A DNA stretch of 28,229 nucleotides from CAADGY01 sp900696665 (GCA_035063885.1 JAPSFM010000071.1:1-28229); one strand, 5' to 3'; positions 7,865 to 16,135 are shown, numbered from the stretch's first letter. A program made the numbers and translations. The notes: generated from the letters alone by a model not told the origin.

Positions 7865-8863
7865 ATGCCGCTAATCGCCGCAGCTCAGCGAGAGATCACA
7901 ATTGCTAGCGGGAGTTCTCTGTTTGTACGCGCCCTGCTGATCGTATTGCTGGCCGGGGTAGTGTCCGCCGAGGAGCGGACATTTGAGTTGCGCGGAAGTA
8001 TCGAGCCGGAATCGAAAGCCGCCGTTACTTTGCACGGCGCCACCTCTCCATTCAGTGCCTCCACCCTGACCGATTCCCGGGGCCGGTTCCGCTTCCGCCG
8101 CCTTCTCGCCGGCCCTTATACATTGTCGCTGTATGTGATTGGACGTGGTGAGGTGAGGCAGACCGTAGTGATAGGACCCGCGCATGCGGACAACAGAGGC
8201 CGTGTGCCTGTCATCATTCACCTTCGTGAGAGCCTGATTGACACCGATACAATGCGGCAGCGGCACACCGTTTCAAAAGATGAACTGGCCGTGCCGGACC
8301 GTGCGAACCGCTTGTATAATTCGGCGCAACGGAAGCTCGGCAGGAGAGATATTGGCGGTGCGGTGCGCGATCTCGAACAGGCTGTTGAAATCGCCCCACG
8401 CTTCTCGGCGGCGTGGAACAACCTGGGAACAATTGCCTATCAGACGGGTAAGTACAAACGCGCCGAAGAATATTTTCGGGAGGCTCTGAAACAGGACCCG
8501 GAATCGTATCCGCCGCTCGTGAATCTCGGCGGCGTGCTCCTTACGCTGGACAGGCCGAAAGAAGCGTTCAGCTATAATCTGCACGCCGTGCTGACGCGCC
8601 CTTCCGATGCGCTCGCGCATTCGCAGCTCGGGATGAATTACTTCGGATTGGGAAAGCTTCCCGAGGCGATGAAGTCTCTGAAACGGGCGAAAGAGCTTGA
8701 CCCGGCGCATTTCTCCCATCCGCAAATTCTAATGGCGGAGATCTATCTGCGCTGGAACAAGGAATCCGAGGCGATCGCGGAACTAAAGGACTTCATCAAA
8801 TGGCATCCCGACTCCGAGAGAACGCCGCATGTTCAAAAGTTGCTTGAAAAGCTGAAGCAGTAG
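7865..8863 (+). CDS. Secreted TPR protein with carboxypeptidase-regulatory-like domain
   Basis: A 332-residue exported protein. A signal peptide (hydrophobic stretch LFVRALLIVLLAGVVSA, cleavage after about residue 35) is followed by a beta-sandwich of the carboxypeptidase-regulatory-like type (LRGSIEPESKAAVTL, then DSRGRFRFRRLLAGPYTL) and, from about residue 138, several tetratricopeptide repeats (for example AWNNLGTIAYQTGKYKRAEEYFREAL at about 180-205, read in two parts). The combination is common in acidobacterial envelope proteins and serves as a protein-binding scaffold; no enzymatic motif is seen. It follows the DHH gene in the same direction after 54 bases and ends 21 bases from the convergent methyltransferase-like gene. 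Confidence 0.85.
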   Translation: MPLIAAAQREITIASGSSLFVRALLIVLLAGVVSAEERTFELRGSIEPESKAAVTLHGATSPFSASTLTDSRGRFRFRRLLAGPYTLSLYVIGRGEVRQTVVIGPAHADNRGRVPVIIHLRESLIDTDTMRQRHTVSKDELAVPDRANRLYNSAQRKLGRRDIGGAVRDLEQAVEIAPRFSAAWNNLGTIAYQTGKYKRAEEYFREALKQDPESYPPLVNLGGVLLTLDRPKEAFSYNLHAVLTRPSDALAHSQLGMNYFGLGKLPEAMKSLKRAKELDPAHFSHPQILMAEIYLRWNKESEAIAELKDFIKWHPDSERTPHVQKLLEKLKQ

Positions 8864-8884
8864 GGCGGCCGGCTATTCTACCAC

Positions 8885-9430
8885 TCAGGCTTTCCAAGCC
8901 AGGAATGCGACCCCGGCGAGAAAACCAAGCAACGCCTGATATTCCTGATTCTTAACGTAAAGGCGCCATCGGAACCTTTTCCCGCTGCCTCGATGGTTGA
9001 AGGACGGGAGGAGCATCCGCACACACGACGCGTAGGCGCCGTATTCCGGAAACAGTTTCCGGAGATGCTGTTCCTCCAGCTCCACCACAGGCAGGTAGAC
9101 GAATACGAAAACAACCGCGAAGAGGATGCCGAGACTGCTTTCGCGCGATGCGATCACGAAACCCAGCGCGGCTACAAGAGTTCCGAGATAAAGCGGGTTT
9201 CGAACATACGCGTAGGGACCGCTGGTAGCGAGTTCTCTGTTCTTCGAAAGATGCCCGGCAGCCCAGGCACGCAGCGCAAGCCCAGCAAAAGAGATGGAGG
9301 CACCTATACACAATGAGAGTGGACTTGGCCGGGAGAGCCAGGCGAACGCCGCCACCAGCAGGAAACCAATCGGTACGCGTAGCCGCGCCACGAAATCCGC
9401 ATAGGGTTTGGGAAACCAGTACCGGCGCAT
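8885..9430 (-). CDS. Isoprenylcysteine carboxyl methyltransferase-like membrane protein
   Basis: A 181-residue multi-helix membrane protein of the ICMT/phospholipid methyltransferase family. The signature ELATSGPYAYVRNPLYLG binds S-adenosylmethionine in this family, followed by the downstream PVVELEEQHLRKLFPEYGAY, where Glu-Glu and the Phe-x-x-Tyr segment are conserved. Bacteria lack prenylated CaaX proteins, so the methyl acceptor is probably a lipid or other small molecule. The ATG at 9430 shares its A with the TGA of the upstream glycosyltransferase gene (TGATG), so the two are translationally coupled and the role may lie in envelope lipid or LPS chemistry. That last point is inference from position. 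Confidence 0.82.
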   Translation of the reverse strand: MRRYWFPKPYADFVARLRVPIGFLLVAAFAWLSRPSPLSLCIGASISFAGLALRAWAAGHLSKNRELATSGPYAYVRNPLYLGTLVAALGFVIASRESSLGILFAVVFVFVYLPVVELEEQHLRKLFPEYGAYASCVRMLLPSFNHRGSGKRFRWRLYVKNQEYQALLGFLAGVAFLAWKA

Positions 9431-10413
9431 CAACTGTGAGAGAGACCCGTAGGATGCGCGCGGAACGCCAGCCGTGCCTTCAACGCACTCAGGACCTGTT
9501 CGGGCGTGATATCGCGCATGCTGGCCGCCGTTTCTGCGTGACGTTTGTAAGAGGTTTGCGCTTGTGGACTCCGGAGCACTGTAAAGCTGTCGCCATACGG
9601 GCCATTGCGAGAGGGATCAGTAGGACCCATTACGGCCACTCCCGGCTTTCCTAATGCCGCGGCCAGGTGCATAGGCCCGCTATCGACGCCCACCACTGCC
9701 GTTGCACGACGCGTGGCGTAAATCAGCCCGGCAAGACCAGTCAGCGACGTGTGCGTGAACGGAACCGCACTCAAAGCCGCACCGGAAGCCGGCGATCCAT
9801 TCAACACCAGCGGTAGACCCAGTTCGAGGCGGATCAGTTGTGCGAGCTTCGCATAATTGGCGGCCGGCCATTGCTTAGCCGCCCATCCAGCAACCGGACT
9901 CGCCAGTATGAAGTCGCCTTCCGGTAAATCTCCCTCCGGACGGCCTTCGGGGAGAGGAAACGTGTGCAATACGTTCGAGCCGCCCGCCGCTACCGCGAGT
10001 TCCAGGTTCCGTTCCACCACGTGCGCCGATGTTGCTTGTGTCTTATGCGAGTAGAACCATGCCGCCGGCCTTTCCCTGATTTGCGATTGATGAAAACCCA
10101 AAATCCGATCCGGCCGCGCGATGGTGGCAATCAGCGCGGATTGAATCAAGCCCTGAAAGTCCACCGCGAGGTCACAACGTCCGCTTCGTAAAATCCGCCA
10201 GGCTGCCGCGATTCCGGAAATCGAAGTGCGGTCGAAGAGAACAACCTGATCAACAAATGGATTGCCCTCCAGCAGGGGCGACCACCGCGGCGAAATCACC
10301 CAACTCAGACGGCAGTGCGGAAAACTATGTTTCAGCGTTGCGACCGCGGGCAGTGTATGAATGACGTCGCCCATCGAGCCGATTCGAACTACCAGAATGT
10401 GCGGTCCAGACAC
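9430..10413 (-). CDS. waaC: Glycosyltransferase family 9, heptosyltransferase I-like
   Basis: A 327-residue GT9 enzyme that would transfer a heptose to the inner core of lipopolysaccharide at the cytoplasmic face of the inner membrane. The N-terminus ILVVRIGSMGDVIHTLPAV and the C-terminal donor-binding segment GVDSGPMHLAAALGKPGVAVMGPTDPSRNG with YG shortly after match WaaC better than WaaF (the latter uses TNDSGAMH). It lies one base after the HldE-like gene, in a run with waaF. The symbol reflects this similarity and is not proof of the exact sugar acceptor. Confidence 0.85.
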   Translation of the reverse strand: MSGPHILVVRIGSMGDVIHTLPAVATLKHSFPHCRLSWVISPRWSPLLEGNPFVDQVVLFDRTSISGIAAAWRILRSGRCDLAVDFQGLIQSALIATIARPDRILGFHQSQIRERPAAWFYSHKTQATSAHVVERNLELAVAAGGSNVLHTFPLPEGRPEGDLPEGDFILASPVAGWAAKQWPAANYAKLAQLIRLELGLPLVLNGSPASGAALSAVPFTHTSLTGLAGLIYATRRATAVVGVDSGPMHLAAALGKPGVAVMGPTDPSRNGPYGDSFTVLRSPQAQTSYKRHAETAASMRDITPEQVLSALKARLAFRAHPTGLSHS

Positions 10414-10414
10414 G

Positions 10415-10807
10415 TCAGCTTGTCCTCTGCCGCGCTTGTACGTGGCGGATGAACTGCTCAGTCAGTTGAGCATCGGAATGCTCCCGGTTGTGAATGCAGC
10501 CTTCCGGCAGGCACTCCAGAAATTTCTCCGGACGGTCTCCCTCTCCCAACACAACAAAGTCAACATCCTTTAAAGCCGCCACCAGTTCGGCGCGCGCGTT
10601 CGCAGACAATAGCGGCCGCGCGGGATGGGAGATCACCGCGAACAGGCGCGCACCGGAAGCGGCAAGCTGGTGTAAATGGCGCGCCTGCTCCGCCACCAGC
10701 GGATCGAACGAGCCAACAACCGCTTCAACGCGTTCGCCTTCCTGCCGCAGTTTTGCGCACATTGCGATCGCCTGCTCGACGGGTAATATTTTGTTTCTGG
10801 TGTCCAC
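10415..10807 (-). pseudogene. C-terminal (nucleotidyltransferase-like) half of a frameshifted HldE-like gene
   Basis: This segment resembles the adenylyltransferase domain of HldE/RfaE, which activates heptose 1-phosphate as ADP-heptose. It contains NKILPVEQAIAMCAKLRQ, then SFDPL where the family has CFDLLH, and RAELVAALKDVDFVVLG. The catalytic HxGH motif is missing: the position reads VAEQ. The frame joins the upstream half by a +1 shift at the TTTT run (plus-strand AAAA 10820-10823), giving a plausible continuous reading EEAEKF-RGESVDTRNK. It could also start independently at GTG 10807. Either this is a decayed domain or it has been kept for a non-catalytic role. Its location between two heptosyltransferase genes supports the HldE relation. 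Confidence 0.5.
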
Positions 10808-11255
10808 GCTCTCGCCGCGAAAACTTCTCTGCCTCCTCAAAAGATGCACCCGCGCCGCGCGCGAGGGTAAACGCAGCCCTCTGATCCGGGAAGACCAGCG
10901 TGGCGTACCGCTCATTGGCCGGAGAAACGATGGGAATCGTAAATCGTCCGTCCGATAATGCCGATTCGATCTCGGCATCAATCACAGCCTGGTAGACCTC
11001 ATCCCAATCCCAGCCTGCAAACAACACCGCGTCCGCTCCGGCGATGCCCGCAACAGCCGCTTCGGCGACCGCCTTACGTGACCGCACAATGCCGCTCACT
11101 TCCAAGCCCAACTGCTTCCACTCGCTTTTCTGGGCCGCGGTAGCAAGGCCCACCGGTGACACTCTACCGCCGAGCGCAATTAGAGTTTGAATTTCTGAAT
11201 CATCCGTTCGAAAGTCACCGATAACGGTCACGCGAGTTTGAGAGAAGTCGCGCAC
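10725..11255 (-). pseudogene. N-terminal half of a frameshifted HldE-like gene (degenerate kinase-like region)
   Basis: From GTG 11255 the frame gives RVTVIGDFRTDD, a short alpha/beta segment, GADAVLFAGWDWDEVYQAVID, and IPIVSPANERYATLVFPDQRAAF. These pieces line up loosely with the sugar kinase (PfkB-like) domain of HldE, but much of the middle and the catalytic GDT region are absent. After about position 10822 the frame becomes arginine-rich shadow sequence and the meaningful reading continues in the next frame. An AGG lies at a normal distance from the GTG, six bases after the waaF stop. It is best described as a broken or sequencing-error-interrupted gene. The HldE relation of this half is tentative. 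Confidence 0.45.
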
Positions 11256-11261
11256 TGTTAC

Positions 11262-12338
11262 CTATTTGAACACATGGGCATCCAGTTCCAGAGCGGCGCG
11301 CACGACGCGATCCACCGTGACCTGAGTCATGCATCGATGGTCGATCGGACACTCCCGCAGCAGGCAGGGACTGCAGGATACGCTCTCCCGAACCACGACG
11401 GTTGCCGGACCCGTGGGACCCGTTGCAATAAAGTCGGTCGGGCCGAATATGGCCACGGTGGGAACGCCCAGCGCGGAGGCAATATGCATGGCTCCGGAGT
11501 CGTTTGTCAGATACAGCCTGCAGGCTGCGGCAAGCTCGATGAATTGGCCAAGACTTGTCTTACCCGCCAGGTTCAACGCTTGGACTCCATGGCTACGAAC
11601 CGCGGCGGCTACGGTTTCACACAGCGCGCGTTCGCCGGGGGAGCCAAAAACCGCCACGCCCGCGCGTGCCCCAGTGGCGAGGCGCGCGGCTGCTTCGGCG
11701 AACCGTTCGGGCAGCCAGCGCTTTGCCGAGCCATAAGCGGCTCCGGGACTGACGCCAATCACGCGCTCGGGCATCTCGAATTCCCCAAACCGCGACGCAC
11801 CTGCCTTGCGTGCCTGTGCCGCGCCTTCGAGCTCAATCGACGGCACAGCCGGGAGCGAAACAAGAACGCCGGCGCGCCGCAACAACTCCAGGTAATAATA
11901 ACGCTGGTGCGGAGGGATTTCATCCTGCTTCGGAACAGCCACCGCATCCGTCAGCAGAAACCCTCGCGCATCCCGGCTATATCCGATGCGGCGCGGGATG
12001 CGGGCCAGCCAGGCGACCAGAGCGGCTTCGAAGGCATTCGGAAGCAGGATGGCGCAGTCGAACTGCTCACGAGCGATTCTGCGCGCCACTCTCAATTTCC
12101 CCGCCACATCCTTCACACCGCGTGCAGCGGGATAAGGGATCAGTGCATCGATGGACGATTCGCGGGTGTAGAGATCCGCCACCCACGGCTTCGCCAGTAC
12201 AGCAATGTACGATGCGGGGTATCGCTCCCGAACGGCGCGAACTGCGGGGAGCGACATAACGGCATCGCCCACCCAGTTGGCCGCCCGGACGAGGATTTTC
12301 TCCGGTGCCGAATCGCTGTGCAAATTCAATGCTAACAA
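11262..12338 (-). CDS. waaF: Lipopolysaccharide heptosyltransferase II-like (GT9)
   Basis: A 358-residue GT9 glycosyltransferase that would add the second heptose to the LPS inner core. Typical WaaF elements are RAANWVGDAVMSLPAVRAVR near the N-terminus, the internal HQRYYYLELL, SPGAAYGSAKRWLPERFAEAA, and the donor site TNDSGAMHIASALGVPTVAIFGPTD followed by TGP. A cysteine-rich stretch, CSPCLLRECPIDHRCM, near the end is also usual for WaaF. No ATG is available: the frame opens right after an in-frame stop at 12339-12341, so the start is TTG 12338 or TTG 12329. It is the first gene of the LPS-core run reading waaF, HldE-like, waaC-like, methyltransferase-like. Confidence 0.92.
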   Translation of the reverse strand: MLALNLHSDSAPEKILVRAANWVGDAVMSLPAVRAVRERYPASYIAVLAKPWVADLYTRESSIDALIPYPAARGVKDVAGKLRVARRIAREQFDCAILLPNAFEAALVAWLARIPRRIGYSRDARGFLLTDAVAVPKQDEIPPHQRYYYLELLRRAGVLVSLPAVPSIELEGAAQARKAGASRFGEFEMPERVIGVSPGAAYGSAKRWLPERFAEAAARLATGARAGVAVFGSPGERALCETVAAAVRSHGVQALNLAGKTSLGQFIELAAACRLYLTNDSGAMHIASALGVPTVAIFGPTDFIATGPTGPATVVVRESVSCSPCLLRECPIDHRCMTQVTVDRVVRAALELDAHVFK

Positions 12339-12421
12339 CTACACTTTAGCTTCGGTGTATGCCGCCGCCCTTCCTGACGACACACACTGCCGGATTCAGG
12401 CCGCAGAAACGCCGGAAAGGC

Positions 12422-12712
12422 TTACCCTACGGCTGTAGCGGTTCTTGGCGCGGTGGCTACCTGGTCTTTCTCGATTTCCGCGAGCTGTTTTTCCAGATGT
12501 GCCAACGCGTTCTCAAGAATCACCCGGTAGCGCTCGTGCGTGCACGAGTGCATATCGTTCAGCACCCGAGTGCGTGAAAGTAGCAGGGTCTCTTTTTTTC
12601 GGAGAAGTTCAGATCGTTCTGAGTTGAGCTTTTCGTTTGCTAGGGAGGCCCTGCTGCTTTCAGCCGACTCGATTTGCGATTCGACTGACTTGCTTTCCCA
12701 ACCTCTGGCCAC
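12422..12712 (-). CDS. Small hypothetical protein, predicted helical
   Basis: A 96-residue hydrophilic protein starting at GTG 12712 with MARGWESKSVESQIES. Most of it is charged and likely to form long helices or a coiled coil, for example ANEKLNSERSELLRKKETL and ILENALAHLEKQLAEIEKD. No catalytic motif or membrane segment is seen and no function is recognised. A TATAAT box ends only six bases before the GTG, so the mRNA may be nearly leaderless. Codon use looks like a real gene. Confidence 0.6.
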   Translation of the reverse strand: MARGWESKSVESQIESAESSRASLANEKLNSERSELLRKKETLLLSRTRVLNDMHSCTHERYRVILENALAHLEKQLAEIEKDQVATAPRTATAVG

Positions 12713-12718
12713 ATTTTT

Positions 12719-12724
12719 ATTATA
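12719..12724 (-). promoter_or_regulatory. Perfect -10 box TATAAT before the small hypothetical gene
   Basis: TATAAT on the minus strand is followed by AAAAATGTGG, so transcription would begin at or next to the GTG start at 12712. No good -35 hexamer is seen at 16-18 bases; TTACGC at 19 bases is weak. Confidence 0.4.
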
Positions 12725-12790
12725 GATCCCGTAGTGCTGGCCAGCGTAAGCATGATCAGATCTTAATGTGAAGGCGGCAACGCCCGGACA

Positions 12791-13090
12791 TCACCGAGGT
12801 CGCCTCTCGAAAAGGATGTGCTGCAGGCCGGCGGGCAGTTTGCCCGCAGCGTGTGCTTTCTCGAGCAGAGCATAGTATCGTGCGTCTTCGCGTTCAATCC
12901 TCCGCATCCATCTCGCATCCATGGGCCTGCCCGCAACCTGTGCCCGCATAATCTGCTTCTGCATCGGCGATTTCTCAACATACTCCGCCGGAATCGCAAA
13001 GAGATCCGCGGAGGGCTCGCCGAGCTGAATTTCAAGGAGCGACCGCTCGAACCGCTTAACCACCTCGCCGCTGGCGATGATTTCCTCCAT
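12791..13090 (-). CDS. Small hypothetical protein with FAIPAEYVEKSP motif
   Basis: A 99-residue soluble protein if started at ATG 13090 (MEEIIASGEVVKRFERSLLE); an in-frame TTG at 13114 would add eight residues. Codon choice and amino-acid balance support a real gene: third positions are GC-rich and acidic and basic residues alternate along predicted helices. The central LFAIPAEYVEKSP recalls similar I-P-x-Y-x-E-x-S-P motifs I associate with short acidobacterial hypotheticals. I do not recognise a function. It is followed by the other small hypothetical gene after 78 bases in the same direction. Confidence 0.7.
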   Translation of the reverse strand: MEEIIASGEVVKRFERSLLEIQLGEPSADLFAIPAEYVEKSPMQKQIMRAQVAGRPMDARWMRRIEREDARYYALLEKAHAAGKLPAGLQHILFERRPR

Positions 13091-13419
13091 GAGCTTGATC
13101 GTCTGGCAGTTCAACGAGGGAGCTTCCCATTGTGTTCTGATAGCGTCATCGTGCCGTAGTCACCGAATAACGTTGGCACGAACGGGCGTTCCGAGTCTGA
13201 GTTGCGGTCAAGACCAAGTTTGCGCCTATTAATGCATACGGTTTGGGCGGGTTGTGCTAAAAGATCTGTCCTGCATTTCGCCGTTGTATGTTGTTTGTCC
13301 GTTCTTCTACTACAGATTCTTTCCTGGCTCATGGCCACCCCGAGCCGCGGGGCTTGCCTTATGCGGCGGGCCACCACACGAGCTACTTTTTTCAATACAC
13401 TGGGTAGAAGCAAGTCACG
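13091..13419. other. Intergenic region before clpS
   Basis: This stretch of about 330 bases lies between the divergent small hypothetical gene and clpS. It presumably holds both promoters. I see no well-matched -35/-10 pair, tRNA or long hairpin. TGGCACG at 13174 recalls a sigma54 -24 element but the -12 GC is at the wrong spacing. Reading frames through it are rich in Arg, Cys and Ser and look like noise. Confidence 0.5.
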
Positions 13420-13761
13420 ATGCCAGCCCCGACGATTCTGCCGGAAAAACATACCAAGGAAAGAGAAAAGCTCGAGCCGCTATACAACGTCGTGCTTCTC
13501 GATGACGACGAGCACACATATGACTACGTCATCGAAATGCTACAGACGCTTTTCTTTTGCTCGGCGGCGGATGCGTTCCGTCACGCGGTCGAAGTGGACA
13601 CCACCGGACGGACGGTCGTGATTACCTGCGAGCGGACCGAGGCGGAATTCGCGCGCGACCAGATCCATGCCTTCGGCCGCGACTGGCGGATGGCAATCTC
13701 GAAAGGCTCCATGAGCGCGGTGTTGGAACCGGCCGGTCCGGCGGGCGGCGGCTGCAACTGA
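13420..13761 (+). CDS. clpS: ATP-dependent Clp protease adaptor ClpS (divergent type)
   Basis: A 113-residue ClpS-fold adaptor, which delivers N-degron substrates to the ClpAP protease. The core runs from YNVVLLDDDEHTYDYVIEMLQ (about residues 22-42, in two pieces) through VDTTGRTVVITCER to QIHAFG, and ends in KGSMSAVLEPA. The usual N-D-D of the N-degron pocket is D28-D29-D30, and the position of the normally invariant histidine (His66 in E. coli) appears to be Asp60. This matches a divergent ClpS subtype I associate with acidobacteria and planctomycetes. No clpA or clpC gene is adjacent. The TGA is immediately followed by the convergent hypE stop, leaving no space for a terminator. Confidence 0.88.
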   Translation: MPAPTILPEKHTKEREKLEPLYNVVLLDDDEHTYDYVIEMLQTLFFCSAADAFRHAVEVDTTGRTVVITCERTEAEFARDQIHAFGRDWRMAISKGSMSAVLEPAGPAGGGCN

Positions 13762-14808
13762 TCAACAGATTCGAGGAAGCTGCTCCCCACTGAGCATATC
13801 CACCACGCGGTTTCCGCCGATTTTGCTCCGCATCACAACCGTTCGCGGGTGATCGTTCACCACGCTGCCGATCTGCACCGCATCCGGACCCATCAGCGTC
13901 GAGGCGCTCTCCGCCTGCGCCGCCGGCACAATGGCGATGAAGCGTCCTTCGTTAGCAACATAGAGCGGGTCGAGCCCAAGTATTTCGCAGGCGCCGCGCA
14001 CGGGCTCAGTGATGGGAATCGCGGCTTCGTCCAACCGGATGCCCACGCCGCGCGCTTGCGCAATTTCGTTCACAGCCGACGACAATCCGCCGCGGGTGAG
14101 ATCGCGGAGGCAATGGATCTCGATACCAGCGTCGATCAGTTTCTCAACCGCACTCCACAGTGGTGCTGTGTCGCTAAGAATAGGCGATTCGAATTCCAGA
14201 CCTTCGCGAACGGACAGAATGGCGGTCCCATGCGCCGCGATGTCGCCGTTGAGAAGGATCGCGTCGCCCGGTTGAACCCAGGCTGGTCCGACAGGCAGCG
14301 GCGTCTGGATGGCTCCGATGCCGGCGGTATTGATGAAAATGCCATCGGCTTTACCTTTATCGACCACTTTCGTATCGCCGGTCACCAGCCGGACGCAGGC
14401 CGCTTCCGCCGCCTTCGCCATGGATGCGACAACCGTCTCGAGCACTTCCATGCTGAGACCTTCTTCCAGAATGAACCCTGCGCTCAGACAGAGTGGCCGC
14501 GCGCCGCACATGGCAAGGTCGTTCACGGTGCCATTTACCGCCAGGTCGCCGATGTTGCCTCCGGGAAAGATCAGCGGCCGGACGACGTAAGAATCGGTCG
14601 TGAAGGCGAGCTTCAACCCGGCCACCTCCAGCGATGCGCCATCGTGCCGTGCCTCCAACGCCGGGTCGGCGAATGCGGGCAGGAAAACGCGTTCGATAAG
14701 CTGCTGCGTCAGCTTCCCCCCGCCGCCGTGCGCCAGCACAATGCTGTCATTTGTGAGGCGTGGCGCCGGGCAACTCAGGTTGAAGTCTTTCTTCACGGTG
14801 TCGGCCAT
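13762..14808 (-). CDS. hypE: Hydrogenase maturation protein HypE
   Basis: HypE dehydrates a carbamoyl group on its own C-terminal cysteine to make the cyanide ligands of the [NiFe] iron. The product ends in PRIC, the essential terminal cysteine. It has the AIRS/PurM-like fold with HGGGGKLTQQLI near the N-terminus, the metal/nucleotide elements FTTDSYVVRPLIFPGGNIGDLAVNGTVND and LVTGDTKVVDKG, and DLTRGGL in the second half. The start is ATG 14808 (MADTVKKDFNL), inside the end of hypD; upstream in-frame codons are hypD shadow. It is the last gene of the hydrogenase operon and its stop abuts clpS. Confidence 0.96.
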   Translation of the reverse strand: MADTVKKDFNLSCPAPRLTNDSIVLAHGGGGKLTQQLIERVFLPAFADPALEARHDGASLEVAGLKLAFTTDSYVVRPLIFPGGNIGDLAVNGTVNDLAMCGARPLCLSAGFILEEGLSMEVLETVVASMAKAAEAACVRLVTGDTKVVDKGKADGIFINTAGIGAIQTPLPVGPAWVQPGDAILLNGDIAAHGTAILSVREGLEFESPILSDTAPLWSAVEKLIDAGIEIHCLRDLTRGGLSSAVNEIAQARGVGIRLDEAAIPITEPVRGACEILGLDPLYVANEGRFIAIVPAAQAESASTLMGPDAVQIGSVVNDHPRTVVMRSKIGGNRVVDMLSGEQLPRIC

Positions 14809-15880
14809 AGAGATAATAAGCGGCGCAGGCTCCCTCAGAGGAGACCATGGGCGCGCCCAGCGGAGTCTCGGGCGTGCACTGCGTTCCAAAAGCCGGGCAC
14901 TCGTAGGGTTTCCGGAGGCCTTGCAGCACAATCCCGCTGATACATTCGGAAGGTTCTTCTACCACAGCGCCGGAAAGACCGAACTTCAGCCCCGCATCGA
15001 AGGCGGTGTACCGGTCTCGCAGCTTCAGGCCGCTCCAAGGGATTTCGCCGATGCCGCGCCACTTCCGGTGGTTCACTTCGAACACTTCGGCGACACGTTC
15101 CACGGCCGCTCGATTTCCATCGCGGCGCACCGCACGGCTGTACTGGTTCTCGACCACCGCGCGGCCTGATTCGAGCTGTGCAACCGCCATGCGAACCCCA
15201 TCCAACAGGTCCAGCGGCTCGAATCCCGTGACCACGATCGGAACCCGGAAGCGTTCGGCAATGTCTTCGTATTCCTTGAATCCCACCACCGCGCAAACGT
15301 GTCCCGGCGCCAGAAACGCTTGCACACGGCAATCCGCGGAAGTCAGAATCGCTTCCATCGCTGGCGGAACCAAAACGTGCGCCATCAACATGGAAAAATT
15401 CTTCAGCCCTTCGCGCGCCGCCTGCCAGGCGGCCATAGCGTTTGCAGGCGCAGTCGTCTCAAACCCTACGGCAAAAAACACGACTTCGCGGGAAGTATCC
15501 GCGCGAGCCAGTTTCAAAGCGTCGAGCGGCGAATAGACAATCCGTACGTCCCCGCCGGCGGCCTTCGCATCGAACAGGCTCTTCGAGGAACCGGGTACGC
15601 GCAGCATGTCGCCAAAAGAACAGAATGTCACCTCCGGACGCGAGGCAATTTCGACAGCCTGGTCGATCAGCTCGACCGGCGTCACGCAAACCGGACACCC
15701 CGGTCCGTGCACGAGGGTGATTTCCGGCGGGAGCAGATCTTGAAGGCCGCTCTTCAATATCGTGTGAGTCTGCCCGCCGCAGACCTCCATCAGCGTCCAC
15801 GGCTTCGTCACCAGACCGCGAATGTTGCGCGCAATTCGCCGGACCGCGGCCGCGTCCCGATACTCATCGATAAACTTCAC
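14747..15880 (-). CDS. hypD: Hydrogenase maturation protein HypD
   Basis: HypD is the iron-sulfur scaffold that, with HypC, holds the Fe(CN)2CO unit being built for the [NiFe] site. The 377-residue chain has EVCGGQTH with Cys34, GPGCPVC with Cys62 and Cys65, FFAVGFETTAP, APGHVCAVVG, and the C-terminal cluster region YECPAFGTQCTPE...VSSEGACAAYY. About 20 residues (GRHREERLQPELPGATPHK) extend past the usual family end and overlap the start of hypE by 62 bases. The start codon is GTG 15880, overlapping the hypC stop (GTGA). Confidence 0.96.
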   Translation of the reverse strand: MKFIDEYRDAAAVRRIARNIRGLVTKPWTLMEVCGGQTHTILKSGLQDLLPPEITLVHGPGCPVCVTPVELIDQAVEIASRPEVTFCSFGDMLRVPGSSKSLFDAKAAGGDVRIVYSPLDALKLARADTSREVVFFAVGFETTAPANAMAAWQAAREGLKNFSMLMAHVLVPPAMEAILTSADCRVQAFLAPGHVCAVVGFKEYEDIAERFRVPIVVTGFEPLDLLDGVRMAVAQLESGRAVVENQYSRAVRRDGNRAAVERVAEVFEVNHRKWRGIGEIPWSGLKLRDRYTAFDAGLKFGLSGAVVEEPSECISGIVLQGLRKPYECPAFGTQCTPETPLGAPMVSSEGACAAYYLYGRHREERLQPELPGATPHK

Positions 15881-16134
15881 GGCTGATCCGGCTCCAACTC
15901 GGCAAGCTCATCCATCTGTTTCAGCATCTCGAAGATCCGCGCCGCTTCCTGCTCGTCCACCACGCTCAGAGCGAACCCGACATGAACCAGGACGTAATCG
16001 CCCACCTGTGCCTCCGGCGTGAACGCAAGACTCACCTCTTTGCGAATGCCGCCGAAATCGACTTTTGCGTTGCGCAGCGTGGGATCGATCTCCCGCTCAA
16101 TACCGACAATTTTTCCGGGAACGGCAAGACACAT
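15877..16134 (-). CDS. hypC: Hydrogenase maturation chaperone HypC
   Basis: An 85-residue HypC/HybG chaperone that carries iron to HypD and then to the large-subunit precursor. It begins MCLAVPGKIVGIE with the essential Cys2, followed by VDFGGIRKEVSLAF and GDYVLVHVGFALSVVDEQEA, all hallmark segments. The ATG at 16134 comes one base after the hypF stop, and the gene's own stop overlaps the hypD start by four bases. Longer open-frame upstream sequence is hypF shadow. Confidence 0.97.
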   Translation of the reverse strand: MCLAVPGKIVGIEREIDPTLRNAKVDFGGIRKEVSLAFTPEAQVGDYVLVHVGFALSVVDEQEAARIFEMLKQMDELAELEPDQP

Positions 16135-16135
16135 A

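Noticed and set aside
11238..12335. 365-codon plus-strand frame opposite waaF
   Set aside because: It is the exact antisense shadow of a clear glycosyltransferase gene and has a composition rich in Arg, Gly and His with no motif.
13174..13189. TGGCACG followed by GGCG before clpS, resembling a sigma54 promoter
   Set aside because: The -12 GC falls one base too close to the -24 GG, and sigma54 promoters do not tolerate that spacing.
13849..14940. 363-codon plus-strand frame opposite hypE/hypD
   Set aside because: Shadow of well-supported hyp genes; no domain recognisable.
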